Positions 36,146 to 44,981 of a stretch of DNA of 64,000 nucleotides are shown here, in pieces. Source of the stretch: Gammaproteobacteria bacterium (lineage in GTDB: Bacteria > Pseudomonadota > Gammaproteobacteria > Legionellales > Legionellaceae). Within the stretch, counting starts at the first letter, position 1. Every line of letters starts with the position of its first letter. A program made the position numbers and the translations under genes. Where the stretch lies: assembly GCA_030147635.1 (NCBI GenBank), contig JASBUZ010000029.1, forward strand, positions 37,985 to 101,984. The letters are read 5' to 3'. A model generated the notes under the pieces. That model worked only from the letters and a program-made list of their open reading frames with translations. It had not been told where the DNA came from and searched no databases.

Positions 36146-37174
36146 TTAAAAAGGTGCAACTCGAACAAGCGCTCCAGGTTGTAGTTTGAGTAGGCCTATA
36201 GTTTCCTTGGAAAGGCTGCAGGTATTCTCATGGAGGTTTAATAAAGCGGGTGCTTTGGTTGCCCGAAAGTTATCGCCGGTAGTTGCAATAAGATAATCAG
36301 AAGGTGGTAGTTTTTCTCCTGCTTCTTTGAGGGTAAAGGTTTGACTTTGCTTCCAGGTTTTGATGTAAGACAAAGGGGCTTCAAGCACGGGGCCTGCATC
36401 AAAGATGTCAACATACCGGTTGTAATAAAAACCTTCATCCAGTAAAAGCTTCATGGCTGGTACGGTTGAGGGATGGGGCTTTCCAATAACCGCTTGAGCG
36501 CTTTTTGGGAGCAGCTTTACATAAATAGGGTATTCAGGCATAAAATCTGCAATAAACTGCTTGTCAGTGGATAGCGTGAGCTGGTCTGCCTCAAGAAAAG
36601 ATAAATGAAAGAAGTGATAGCCTAAGGCGTCCCAAAAGGGGGAGTTGCCCGCATCATTCGTGACGCCGCGCATCTCAGCAATGACTGTGTCTGAAAACTG
36701 CTCTGGGTTTTGCGCCATAAATAAAAACCGAGCACGAGACAAAAATGATCCATATCCGTCTTTACGGTACTCTGGCTTTAAATAAAGCGTACAGAGCTCG
36801 GTGTGGCCTTGGTGATCGTTTACTAAATTAAGTAGTTCATCTTCATGCTGACTCTTATCTGAGCGCCTTTTTAAGGTTTTAATACGCTTAGAGAGCTTAT
36901 AAGAATAAAAAGGGGATTCGCTGCCTGTTTGTGCTTCAATCGCTGAGGTGCCAACGACTTGTTTGGTTTTTGGGTCTTCTAAGACAAATAAGTAATACTC
37001 ACTGCCAGAGGCTCTTCGAACTTGTTGCCATGAGGCTGTAGCATGCTCCAAACGTTGTGCCAGCAAAGTTCTGTCTTTAGGAAGAGTCGTGAGTCCAAAA
37101 CCACCCTCTTTGGCGAGCGTATGGATGGCCTCTAAGTCTGAATCTTGGGCATGTCTTAAGAGTAACTGGTTCAT
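36146..37174 (-). CDS. astA: Arginine N-succinyltransferase
   Basis: 342 residues. GNAT-fold enzyme of arginine catabolism that succinylates arginine. Family segments include LRHAQDSDLEAIHTLAKEGG at the start, TELCTLYLKPEYRKDGYGSF (acetyl-CoA loop), VIAEMRGV, SPFWDALGYHFF and YVDIFDAGPVLEAP. The rest of the ast pathway is not in the window, so its physiological partner genes must lie elsewhere or be absent. Spacing to neighbours suggests a single-gene transcript. Confidence 0.92.
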   Translation of the reverse strand: MNQLLLRHAQDSDLEAIHTLAKEGGFGLTTLPKDRTLLAQRLEHATASWQQVRRASGSEYYLFVLEDPKTKQVVGTSAIEAQTGSESPFYSYKLSKRIKTLKRRSDKSQHEDELLNLVNDHQGHTELCTLYLKPEYRKDGYGSFLSRARFLFMAQNPEQFSDTVIAEMRGVTNDAGNSPFWDALGYHFFHLSFLEADQLTLSTDKQFIADFMPEYPIYVKLLPKSAQAVIGKPHPSTVPAMKLLLDEGFYYNRYVDIFDAGPVLEAPLSYIKTWKQSQTFTLKEAGEKLPPSDYLIATTGDNFRATKAPALLNLHENTCSLSKETIGLLKLQPGALVRVAPF

Positions 37175-37260
37175 ATCGCCTGATTCTAAAGTAAAAGATT
37201 TCTCTCTTTAAATAGTAGCTTCCTTAATTTGATGTGTATACTACACCTGATATTTTAATT

Positions 37261-37992
37261 ATGAATGAAAGCAAAATGATTTCTAATTTTTTAGAGGGAG
37301 CACATCCCGAGTGGCATGATATTTTGCGTGAAGCGCTTTCTCGGATGGATGCAGCATATCTTGAGGATTTAGTCGTGGGCTATGACTATCTGCCGGTGCA
37401 AGAATCTTTATTTAGTGCTTTTAAGCGTCCATTGCGCTCGGTAAAATATATCTTGTTTGGTGAGTCGCCTTATCCTCGTGCCGACTCAGCGAATGGATAT
37501 GCCTTTTGGGACGCTGCAGTGAGTGGCCTTTGGTCTGAGAAAGGGTTTAGTACGGCAGTGAACCGTGCAACTTCACTGCGTAATTTATTGAAAATGCTGC
37601 TGTATGCAAGGGGGGACTTGACGGACGACTTCTCACAACCGGCTATTGCGCGGCTTGATAATACCCGTTATCACCAAACCTTGGATGCCCTATTTACACA
37701 CTTGTTGAGCCAGGGATTTATGCTACTTAACGCCTCTTTAGTTTATGAGAAAGATAGAGTGCCTTATCATGCGAAACAGTGGCTTCCCTTTATGGAAGTC
37801 ATTTTGGATGAGCTATCGGATAGGCAAAGCGCGGTTAAACTGCTGTTATTTGGACGAATTGCTGAGAAAATACCTGGGCATGAGCGCTTTGACAGCTTAC
37901 TTGCTGAGCACCCCTATAATTTGAGCTTTATGACCAACCCAGATGTCATTCAGTTTTTTAAACCCATGGATTTATTACTTGATGAGAAATGA
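37261..37992 (+). CDS. Uracil-DNA glycosylase-fold protein lacking the catalytic Asp
   Basis: About 243 residues. It aligns along its length with UNG: [20 protein letters not shown] matches [31 protein letters not shown] the following helix, [12 protein letters not shown] the GVLLLNTVLTV Asn motif, [10 protein letters not shown] the LLWGSHAQK strand, and AEHPYNLSF the PHPSPLS His loop. The catalytic Asp of GQDPYH is Ser69 (GESPYP) and the His of that motif is Pro. It is therefore probably not a normal UNG. The ATG at 37261 is used because a TATACT at 37238-37243 would place transcription start beyond the upstream GTG. It overlaps ubiG by 11 bases. Confidence 0.85.
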   Translation: [243 protein letters not shown]

Positions 37993-38686
37993 AGAGCAAA
38001 CCGTTGATGCAGCAGAAATTGCACGTTTTGCAAAACATGCTGAGAGCTGGTGGGACATCGATGGCCCACTCAAAACCTTACATGACATCAATCCTGCACG
38101 TTTAGAGTGGATTGAACAATATGTCACACTCCAAGGGCTGCATGTGCTGGATATTGGGTGCGGTGGTGGCGTGCTCAGTGAAGGACTTGCAAAAAAGGGG
38201 GCGATTGTCACAGGCTTAGATGTTGAAGAGGGTGCGTTGCAGACAGCGCGAGCGCATGCTAAAAAAGAGCAATTGGATATTCATTATGTTTGTGAGCCGG
38301 TTGAGTGCTTTGAGTCACCTCAGTTTGATGTGGTGACGTGTCTTGAAATGCTTGAGCATGTCGATAATCCAGAACGTGTGATTCATTCGGCAGCGCGCTT
38401 GTTAAAGCCAGGTGGTACACTTTTTTTATCTACGCTAAATCGCACGGCAAAGGCTTATGCACTTGCCATTGTTGCAGCAGAGTATGTGTTATCGCTCCTG
38501 CCTCGACAAACGCATACCTTTGAGCGTTTTATTCGCCCAAGTGAGCTTGCAAAAACAGTTCGTGAGGCGGGCCTTTCACCAGTGGGGATGACTGGGCTTG
38601 CCTACAACCCATTTAGTCGGAAGGCTCTACTTCAGAGTGAAGAGATTCAGGTGAATTATCTGCTGGCAGCGCAGAAGCCTGACTAA
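37982..38686 (+). CDS. ubiG: Ubiquinone biosynthesis O-methyltransferase
   Basis: About 234 residues; class I SAM-dependent methyltransferase performing the O-methylations of ubiquinone synthesis. SAM motif LDIGCGGGVLSEGLA, VTGLDVEEG, VTCLEMLEHV, LSTLNRT and the N-terminal AEIARFAKHAESWWDIDGP are UbiG signatures. The ATG at 37982 gives the usual N-terminus and overlaps the UNG-fold gene, suggesting co-transcription. The 3' end overlaps proQ by 74 bases in a convergent arrangement. Confidence 0.96.
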   Translation: MRNEEQTVDAAEIARFAKHAESWWDIDGPLKTLHDINPARLEWIEQYVTLQGLHVLDIGCGGGVLSEGLAKKGAIVTGLDVEEGALQTARAHAKKEQLDIHYVCEPVECFESPQFDVVTCLEMLEHVDNPERVIHSAARLLKPGGTLFLSTLNRTAKAYALAIVAAEYVLSLLPRQTHTFERFIRPSELAKTVREAGLSPVGMTGLAYNPFSRKALLQSEEIQVNYLLAAQKPD

Positions 38687-39047
38687 ATTTGAGGGAGGCA
38701 GGGGTAAGATATTGGCGTTCGTAGCGCTGCCTTGCATACTTAGCCTGCTCTGTAGTCACCAAATCTATTTCGTTACCGAATAAATCAAGTCTTGCCGTGT
38801 TGGGTTTTTGAGCATTTAAGTAGGCAGGGGAGGTGCAATAATAGGTGAGTGCACTACGAATGGCCTTTTTACTAAAAGGGGGCGTTTCTAGTTGGTGGTG
38901 AAAGTCGAAGATGTCTTCTAGGATACCAACTTTGAGGGGCTTAATATGTTTGTTTTTTTTGAAGAAGGCGGCGGGAAATTGTTCAATTAACCAGTCAATG
39001 ACTTTAATTTTGGCGTGCTTTGCTAAACTGCGCTCGGTCGCGTTCAT
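38613..39047 (-). CDS. ProQ/FinO-family RNA chaperone
   Basis: About 144 residues. The ProQ/FinO domain covers residues 1-110: FPAAFFKKNKHIKPLKVGILEDI, KKAIRSALTYYCTSPAYL and ARLDLFGNE. Such proteins bind structured 3' ends of mRNAs and small RNAs. The second ATG (39047) is chosen because GGG lies six bases before it; the first ATG (39053) is too close. A hairpin (39054-39096) would hide that site. The last ~25 residues are disordered and overlap the ubiG 3' end. Confidence 0.9.
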   Translation of the reverse strand: MNATERSLAKHAKIKVIDWLIEQFPAAFFKKNKHIKPLKVGILEDIFDFHHQLETPPFSKKAIRSALTYYCTSPAYLNAQKPNTARLDLFGNEIDLVTTEQAKYARQRYERQYLTPASLKFSQASALPADNSPESLHSEVEPSD

Positions 39048-39053
39048 GTGCAT

Positions 39054-39096
39054 CCCTAACGAACATAAGAATCATCTTGATTTCTGTCCGTTAGGG
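39054..39096 (-). promoter_or_regulatory. Hairpin covering the ribosome site of the ProQ-family gene
   Basis: On the minus strand CCCTAACG (39096-39089) pairs perfectly with CGTTAGGG (39061-39054), with a 27-base loop. The 3' arm includes the GGG used as ribosome site and abuts the first ATG. A translation switch, possibly autoregulated by the encoded RNA-binding protein, is inference. Confidence 0.5.
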
Positions 39097-39112
39097 TAGC
39101 ACAGATTTCTTT

Positions 39113-39790
39113 TTACAAATAGTGTGAATGTGATAAATATTGCTTATCTGGGTAGTAGGCAAAAATCACTGAGCCATCTTTAATCAAGTTAATGACGGGG
39201 TTGGCAAGTGTTTGGGCAATGGCAAGACATCCCCAGCTTCGGCCAGCATGTCCAACGCTTTTAATAAAGCCTGGCTCAACATAAGAGGCACCATGTACCA
39301 CAACACGTCTTGTGAATACATTATCATTAATGCCTTTTTCAAGTCCTTTCAAGTTTAGTGAGTAGCCATGTGAACCTATATAGGTATTCTGTGTCACATA
39401 AGTTCCAAGGCTACTTTGTTTGCTGTTCACTTGATTCGAAAAGTGATTGGGTGTGACATCCCCTGAGTTTTTACCATGTGCAACATGGGTGTTCAGCAAT
39501 AACTTTTCACGTTTCACATCAAAAATCCATAAGCGTTGCTCTGAAGAGGGTTTTGAATAGTCAACCACTGTCAAAATAGGTTTGGTGACAGCGCCTGAAA
39601 GCGTTGCTTTCTGATAAGCTATCAGGGCAAGCCTTAGGACTTTTTTATCTAATTGAGGTGCGATTTGACTTAAATGGTTTACTTCTGTGTTAATATCAGC
39701 GTTTGGCGCCAAATTTGATATACTAGGTGTAGTAGATGCAATATTTGCACCAAAAAAAATCATTAATACAAGGCCAATTAGAAAATTCAT
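39113..39790 (-). CDS. Murein L,D-transpeptidase-family protein (YkuD-like)
   Basis: About 225 residues with a signal peptide (MNFLIGLVLMIFFGANIA). The catalytic part shows VVVHGASYVEPG and the Cys motif GRSWGCLAI, the His and SxGC pattern of L,D-transpeptidase catalytic domains, with SSLGTYVTQNTYIGSHGYSL before them. It should act on peptidoglycan in the periplasm (crosslinks or lipoprotein attachment). The ATG at 39790 follows GGGGG by six bases and is preferred over an upstream TTG/ATG pair. Confidence 0.88.
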   Translation of the reverse strand: MNFLIGLVLMIFFGANIASTTPSISNLAPNADINTEVNHLSQIAPQLDKKVLRLALIAYQKATLSGAVTKPILTVVDYSKPSSEQRLWIFDVKREKLLLNTHVAHGKNSGDVTPNHFSNQVNSKQSSLGTYVTQNTYIGSHGYSLNLKGLEKGINDNVFTRRVVVHGASYVEPGFIKSVGHAGRSWGCLAIAQTLANPVINLIKDGSVIFAYYPDKQYLSHSHYL

Positions 39791-39881
39791 AATAACCCCC
39801 ATCAAGACAAGCAGGCATAAAAAAGGTGGTCATTATATCATCATTTGGCTTAAAAGTAAACAGTTTAAGTAGGAGTTATCA

Positions 39882-42800
39882 ATGCTTGAGCAACACTCGA
39901 TTCAAGCCCAGAAAGGGCTTCGTGCAGCCATTAATGCACAATATCGCGCAGAAGAGAAGCAAGTGATTACAGCACGCTTAGAAGCTGCCATGCTTGATGA
40001 AAAAGCTCTAAAAGCCATTGAATTACGCGCAACAGAGTTAGTTGAATCAACACGAAAAGCAACGGAAGAGCTTGGCGGAATTGACTCATTTTTAACAGAG
40101 TACTCACTCTCTACGGATGAAGGTATTGTGTTGATGTGTCTTGCTGAAGCCTTACTACGCGTACCAGATAATAAAACCATTAACTTACTGATACAAGATA
40201 AGTTGACGCAGGCAGACTGGGATGCACACAGAGCAAGAAGTGATTCATTTTTTGTGAATGCAACCACCTGGGCTTTGATGCTCACCGGGAAAGTACTCGA
40301 TCCAAATAAAGCTGATTCATTTTTAGGTAAGAGTGTCTTTAACCTGATGAATAAAAGCGGTAAAGGCGTGATTCGAAAAGCTGTTGATAAAGCGATGCGT
40401 ATTATGAGTCGCCAGTTTGTGATGGGACGTACCATTACGGAAGCTTTGAAGCGCGCAAAAAAAGAAGAAGCCTGCGGCTATCGTTATTCTTACGATATGC
40501 TTGGTGAGGCTGCTTTAACCCAAGCCGATGCTGAAACTTATTTTAAAGCGTATCAAGATGCGATTGAAACTATTGGTAAAAACGTTTCTTCTGACAGCAA
40601 TATTTATACCCGTGCAGGCATTTCTGTGAAGCTTTCTGCACTACACCCGCGTTATGAAGAAGGACAACATGAGCGTGTACTTGCAGAACTTGCTCCTAAA
40701 CTTTTAGCATTAGCGCAACAGGCAAAACGCTTTGGCATTAAACTCACAGTTGATGCCGAAGAGTCTGAACGGCTAGATATTTCACTAGATGTGATTGAGC
40801 GCGTGTTTTGTGACTCATCACTTGAAGGCTGGGAAGGTTTTGGTTTGGCGGTTCAATCTTACCAAAAACGTGCCTTTGCAGTGCTCGACTGGGTGGCAGA
40901 ACTTGCTAAAAGCCAAAATCGACGCATCATGGTGCGCTTAATTAAAGGCGCTTACTGGGATAGCGAAATTAAGAAAGCACAAATGGAAGGTTTAAAAGAC
41001 TACCCTGTATTTACCCGAAAAGTATTTACCGATGTCTCGTTCCAAGCTTGTGCTAAAAAACTGTTTACTTTAACTGACTTTATTTATCCGCAATTTGCAA
41101 CGCACAATGCTTACTCTGTTGCGCTGGTGATGCACCTTGCCAAAGATTACCGTGACTTTGAATTCCAATGTTTGCATGGGATGGGACGTGAGTTATATGA
41201 CCAAATTGTGCCTGCAGACAAATATGGTATTCCTTGCCGTATTTACGCACCAGTCGGTGTGCACGAAGACTTACTTCCTTATTTAGTGCGAAGATTACTC
41301 GAAAATGGGGCAAACTCTTCATTTGTAAATCGTTTGGTGGATGCCGATGCACCAGCAAGTGAGCTAGTTGAAGCCCCCATCAAAAAAGCCAAAGCGTACT
41401 TAGATAAAATCAATCAAAATATTCCATTGCCACAAGATATTTATGGCCCAGAACGTGCAAACTCAGATGGCATTGACTGGACCGACCGAGAAGTCTGTGC
41501 ACAACTGCAAAAAACGTTTAAAGCGATGGAGCCATTCAGCTGGGAAGCGAAACCTTTGATTGCAGGCAGAAAAACCAGTAATACCGAAAGACTGCCTCTT
41601 GTGTCACCTCAGTCACATAAAATGCAAATTGGCTATGTGACCAATGCCACAGAGGAAGATGTTGAATGGGCACTGCAAAAAGCTGATGAGTGTTTTGACG
41701 TGTGGTCGAGAACACCTGTTGCCGAGCGTGCTGCATGCCTACGTCGCTTTGGTGACTTATTAGAAACCCATACCAACACCTTCTTAGCTATTGCCTGTCT
41801 TGAAGCTGGAAAAACTTGGGCAGATGGGATTGCTGAAGTGCGAGAATCCGTCGACTTTTGTCGCTACTACGCCAATATGGCAGAAAAGCTGATGGGAGCA
41901 CCAACAGAATTGACTGGATATACGGGGGAGACCAACCAACTGAGCTTACATGCAAGAGGCACGGTACTCTGTATTAGCCCTTGGAACTTCCCGCTTGCTA
42001 TTTTCACAGGACAGGTGGTAGCAGCGCTTGTGACTGGGAACTGTGTGATTGCAAAACCCGCAGCCCCCACACCATTAATTGCTTATACTGCAGTAAAGTT
42101 GATGTACGAAGCAGGATTTCCAAAAGCGGCGATTCAGTTGCTGCCAGGACCTGGACGCATGGTGGGTAATTTACTGGTCAGTGATAAGCGGATTAAAGCA
42201 GTGGTCTTTACAGGTTCAACCGATACCGCAACAGGCATCAACCAAACCCTTGCAGCAAGAGGCGGTGAAATTGTACCGCTCATTGCAGAAACTGGTGGTC
42301 AAAACGGTATGATTGTTGATTCATCAGCGCTGCTTGAACAAGTGGTGCAAGATGTTCTACTGTCTTCCTTCGGCAGTGCCGGTCAGCGTTGTTCGGCATT
42401 GCGGGTCTTGTATATTCAAGATGAAATTTATGATGACTTCGAGATTATGCTTAAAGGTGCGATGGCAGAACTTCGTGTGAGCTTACCACAATGGCTCTCA
42501 ACTGATGTCGGTCCAATCATTAATGAAGGGGCTTTAAAGCAGTTGCAAAATCATGTTGAAGAAATGAAAACGAAGCATCGTATTATTTATCAGTGTGCGT
42601 TAGATGAAACCTGCGCTGACGGAACTTTCATGCCACCAACCGCAATATCGATTAATAGCATGCATGACTTAAAAGAAGAAATGTTTGGTCCTGTCTTGCA
42701 TGTCATACGTTACAAGCAAAACAATTTAGATGGTGTGATTGATGAGATTAATAGCACAGGCTTTGGATTAACCTTTGGGATTCATAGTCGTATTAACCGA

Positions 42801-43034
42801 ACCGTACAATATGTACGTGAGCGCATTCATGCAGGGAACTTCTATGTGAATCGTAATACGACCGGTGCGATTGTTGGCCTGCAACCTTTTGGTGGGGAAG
42901 GGCTCTCAGGCACAGGGCCTAAAGCAGGTGGTCCACAGTATCTACTGAGATTCTGTCATGAGCGGACCTATTCGGAAGATACAACGGCCGCTGGCGGAAA
43001 CGCAAGCTTGATGTCTTTGGACGATGAGGAGTAA
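39882..43034 (+). CDS. putA: Bifunctional proline dehydrogenase / P5C dehydrogenase PutA
   Basis: 1050 residues. The proline dehydrogenase barrel (about 130-480) has SVKLSALHPRYE, RLIKGAYWDSEIK and FATHNAYS; the aldehyde dehydrogenase half (about 560-1020) has SPWNFPLAIFTGQ, AETGGQNGMIVD and catalytic Cys near 836 in SAGQRCSALR. It oxidises proline to glutamate. It lacks the ribbon-helix-helix DNA-binding domain of long PutA, so it is unlikely to repress its own gene. AGGAG precedes the ATG. A 29-bp inverted repeat follows the stop. Confidence 0.98.
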   Translation: MLEQHSIQAQKGLRAAINAQYRAEEKQVITARLEAAMLDEKALKAIELRATELVESTRKATEELGGIDSFLTEYSLSTDEGIVLMCLAEALLRVPDNKTINLLIQDKLTQADWDAHRARSDSFFVNATTWALMLTGKVLDPNKADSFLGKSVFNLMNKSGKGVIRKAVDKAMRIMSRQFVMGRTITEALKRAKKEEACGYRYSYDMLGEAALTQADAETYFKAYQDAIETIGKNVSSDSNIYTRAGISVKLSALHPRYEEGQHERVLAELAPKLLALAQQAKRFGIKLTVDAEESERLDISLDVIERVFCDSSLEGWEGFGLAVQSYQKRAFAVLDWVAELAKSQNRRIMVRLIKGAYWDSEIKKAQMEGLKDYPVFTRKVFTDVSFQACAKKLFTLTDFIYPQFATHNAYSVALVMHLAKDYRDFEFQCLHGMGRELYDQIVPADKYGIPCRIYAPVGVHEDLLPYLVRRLLENGANSSFVNRLVDADAPASELVEAPIKKAKAYLDKINQNIPLPQDIYGPERANSDGIDWTDREVCAQLQKTFKAMEPFSWEAKPLIAGRKTSNTERLPLVSPQSHKMQIGYVTNATEEDVEWALQKADECFDVWSRTPVAERAACLRRFGDLLETHTNTFLAIACLEAGKTWADGIAEVRESVDFCRYYANMAEKLMGAPTELTGYTGETNQLSLHARGTVLCISPWNFPLAIFTGQVVAALVTGNCVIAKPAAPTPLIAYTAVKLMYEAGFPKAAIQLLPGPGRMVGNLLVSDKRIKAVVFTGSTDTATGINQTLAARGGEIVPLIAETGGQNGMIVDSSALLEQVVQDVLLSSFGSAGQRCSALRVLYIQDEIYDDFEIMLKGAMAELRVSLPQWLSTDVGPIINEGALKQLQNHVEEMKTKHRIIYQCALDETCADGTFMPPTAISINSMHDLKEEMFGPVLHVIRYKQNNLDGVIDEINSTGFGLTFGIHSRINRTVQYVRERIHAGNFYVNRNTTGAIVGLQPFGGEGLSGTGPKAGGPQYLLRFCHERTYSEDTTAAGGNASLMSLDDEE

Positions 43035-43042
43035 TTAAACAT

Positions 43043-43112
43043 ATGTCATTCCTGCGCAGGCAGGAATCCATGCCAAATTAGAAATGGATTCCTGCCTGCG
43101 CAGGAATGACAT
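43043..43112. repeat. Perfect 29-bp inverted repeat (REP/MITE-like) between putA and minE
   Basis: Arms 43043-43071 and 43084-43112 are exact reverse complements around a 12-base spacer. The core TCATTCCTGCGCAGGCAGGA resembles dispersed palindromic repeats seen in many proteobacterial genomes. It sits between two convergent genes, touching the minE stop codon, so it probably ends transcription from both sides. Confidence 0.92.
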
Positions 43113-43459
43113 CAAGCTCCAGCACTCGCCTTTTCTTTGTGCTTACTTTTTTTCTTATTGTCTTTAGAAGACTCTGGCTTTACTTCTGCTTCGGACGCAG
43201 TCAGCGCTTCTTCAGGCATAGTGACATTCAGCTCTAACACAGCACTGTTGTCATTGAGCCTATCCAGGTTCACCACCACCTGATCTTTATCAATTGGCAC
43301 ATACTTTGAGATAACCGCAATAATTTCTTCTTGCAGTTTGGGTAAGTAATCAGGGGTCGTACGCTGAGCACGCTCATGCGAAATGATGATTTGTAATCGC
43401 TCCTTGGCAACAGAAGCCGACAGCTGATTACGTCGCTTCAGGTAACTAAAAATACTCAT
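43112..43459 (-). CDS. minE: Cell division topological specificity factor MinE
   Basis: 115 residues. Anti-MinCD and dimerisation regions are recognisable (AKERLQIIISHERAQRTTPDYLPKL, IIAVISKYV, DQVVVNLDR). A Lys/Ser/Glu-rich tail of about 30 residues extends past the usual MinE end. MinE stimulates MinD ATPase and drives pole-to-pole oscillation. It overlaps minD by four bases. Confidence 0.96.
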   Translation of the reverse strand: MSIFSYLKRRNQLSASVAKERLQIIISHERAQRTTPDYLPKLQEEIIAVISKYVPIDKDQVVVNLDRLNDNSAVLELNVTMPEEALTASEAEVKPESSKDNKKKSKHKEKASAGA

Positions 43460-44286
43460 GCAATCGCTCCCTCTTCTTTTTTGCTGAATATTCGACGCAA
43501 AATTCCTTTTCGCTCAGTGTTGAGAAACCGCATTGGCCTGTCTTCTCCAATGAAGCGGGCTACGGCATCTTGATAAGCAAGTCCTGCATCACTGTTTTCA
43601 TCAAGGACTACTGGTGTACCGGTATTGGATGCTTTTAGAACGGCTTTTGATTCAGGAATAATACCAATGAGAGGGATAGCTAAAATCTCTTGCACATCAT
43701 CGACTGAGAGCATGTCTCCCTTGGTGACGCGCTCTGGGTCATAGCGAGTGAGTAATAAGTGTTCTTTTACTGGCTCTCTGCCTTCCATAGCGCGTTTGGT
43801 TTTACTCGCGAGGATGCCTAGGATACGATCGGAGTCGCGAACCGATGAAACTTCAGGGTTAGTCACCACGATAGCGTGATCGGCAAAATGCATGGCCATG
43901 AGAGCCCCAGATTCAATGCCGGCAGGGGAGTCACATACAATGTAGTCAAACATTTCAGAAAGCGCATGAATAGTACGTTCAACGCCTTCCATTGTAAGGG
44001 CGTCTTTATCGCGCGTTTGTGAAGCAGGTAAAATAGATAAGTTGGATAGTCTTTTATCTTTAACCAGGGCTTGTTGTAAGGTCGCATCACCATTAATGAC
44101 ATTGACAAAATCATAGACAACTCGTCTTTCGCATCCCATGACCAAGTCGAGATTACGAAGACCAATGTCAAAGTCAACAACAACAGTTTTATGACCTCGC
44201 ATAGCAAGGGCCGATGAAATGGCAGCAGAAGACGTGGTCTTACCGACGCCTCCCTTCCCAGATGTCACCACAATAATGTTAGCCAA
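43456..44286 (-). CDS. minD: Septum site-determining ATPase MinD
   Basis: 276 residues. Deviant Walker A KGGVGKTTSSA, DFDIGLRNLD, CDSPAGIESGA and the C-terminal amphipathic membrane helix GILRRIFSKK are present. A TTG at 44286, eight bases after AAGGA, gives the normal start (residues A-N-I-I-V-V-T-S-G-K); an upstream extension to 44367 would add 27 unlikely residues. minC is not adjacent: a divergent secreted-protein gene lies upstream. Confidence 0.97.
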   Translation of the reverse strand: MANIIVVTSGKGGVGKTTSSAAISSALAMRGHKTVVVDFDIGLRNLDLVMGCERRVVYDFVNVINGDATLQQALVKDKRLSNLSILPASQTRDKDALTMEGVERTIHALSEMFDYIVCDSPAGIESGALMAMHFADHAIVVTNPEVSSVRDSDRILGILASKTKRAMEGREPVKEHLLLTRYDPERVTKGDMLSVDDVQEILAIPLIGIIPESKAVLKASNTGTPVVLDENSDAGLAYQDAVARFIGEDRPMRFLNTERKGILRRIFSKKEEGAIA

Positions 44287-44373
44287 GGCGATATTCCTTC
44301 TTGTTATTATTGATTCAAAAAATTGCTTTAAGTGTACACGGGAAGAGGACGAACAGCAATTGCTCAAGTGTTG

Positions 44374-44382
44374 TGTTACAAT
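44374..44382 (+). promoter_or_regulatory. Candidate extended -10 promoter
   Basis: TGTTACAAT (TGn plus TACAAT) lies 33 bases before the ATG of the secreted-protein gene at 44416. No good -35 is seen. Confidence 0.4.
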
Positions 44383-44415
44383 AGCACATGATGTTCTAGA
44401 AAGAGGTTATGTGTC

Positions 44416-44880
44416 ATGAAAAAAATAACGATGATGTGTTTGTTACTTTTTCTCAGTTCTTTTACACTTGCTGATACGCCTGCTGCTACCAGAGAAAAGT
44501 TGCCTGTGATATCCGAGCACGATAAAAAAATCATGCTTTCAACGCAAGACATTCCGGAGCAAGCGACTGTTTTAGTGGACTGTAAAGTGAATTTACCGCA
44601 TAGCTACAAAACTCAATTTAGTTTTCTTGTGTATCCCCAAATGGGTGAGACAGGGGCAATTCAAGCATATATGTCAATTACACAAAGTGGACCATGTTAT
44701 GAAGGTGGATGTTGTTTTGCAACAACTGACTTTGTCCGAGACATAGGCTCAAAAATATATACTCATCGACGATCTACGTCTACGTTGTTTCATATTACTC
44801 AAGTGAAGCGAAACAATGAGGCGATTGTCTTTGACTTGAGCAAGATGCCTGATGGAACCACAGTTAATTGTGCTTTCTAA
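44416..44880 (+). CDS. Unknown secreted Cys-rich protein
   Basis: 154 residues with a signal peptide (MKKITMMCLLLFLSSFTLA, cleavage near ADT). The mature domain is beta-rich with five Cys (VDCKV, GPCYEGGCCF and the C-terminal NCAF), suggesting disulfides in the periplasm or outside. No family is recognised. It is divergent from minD and is followed by about 100 bases before the thiL stop. Confidence 0.7.
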   Translation: MKKITMMCLLLFLSSFTLADTPAATREKLPVISEHDKKIMLSTQDIPEQATVLVDCKVNLPHSYKTQFSFLVYPQMGETGAIQAYMSITQSGPCYEGGCCFATTDFVRDIGSKIYTHRRSTSTLFHITQVKRNNEAIVFDLSKMPDGTTVNCAF

Positions 44881-44981
44881 CTGGGGTACTATATGGACTC
44901 GACCGTATTGTCAAAGGCCAATCTCCATTTCCGACAAAAAAGTTAAGATTGCAGTCTTAATATCCGGCATCTGATAAGGCC

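Noticed and set aside
44416-44880. Secreted protein next to minD as a diverged minC
   Set aside because: It has a signal peptide and Cys-rich beta domain, unlike cytosolic MinC.
44944-44961. TTAAGA..TCTTAA short palindrome downstream of the secreted-protein gene
   Set aside because: Six-base arms in AT-rich DNA are expected by chance; no T-run.
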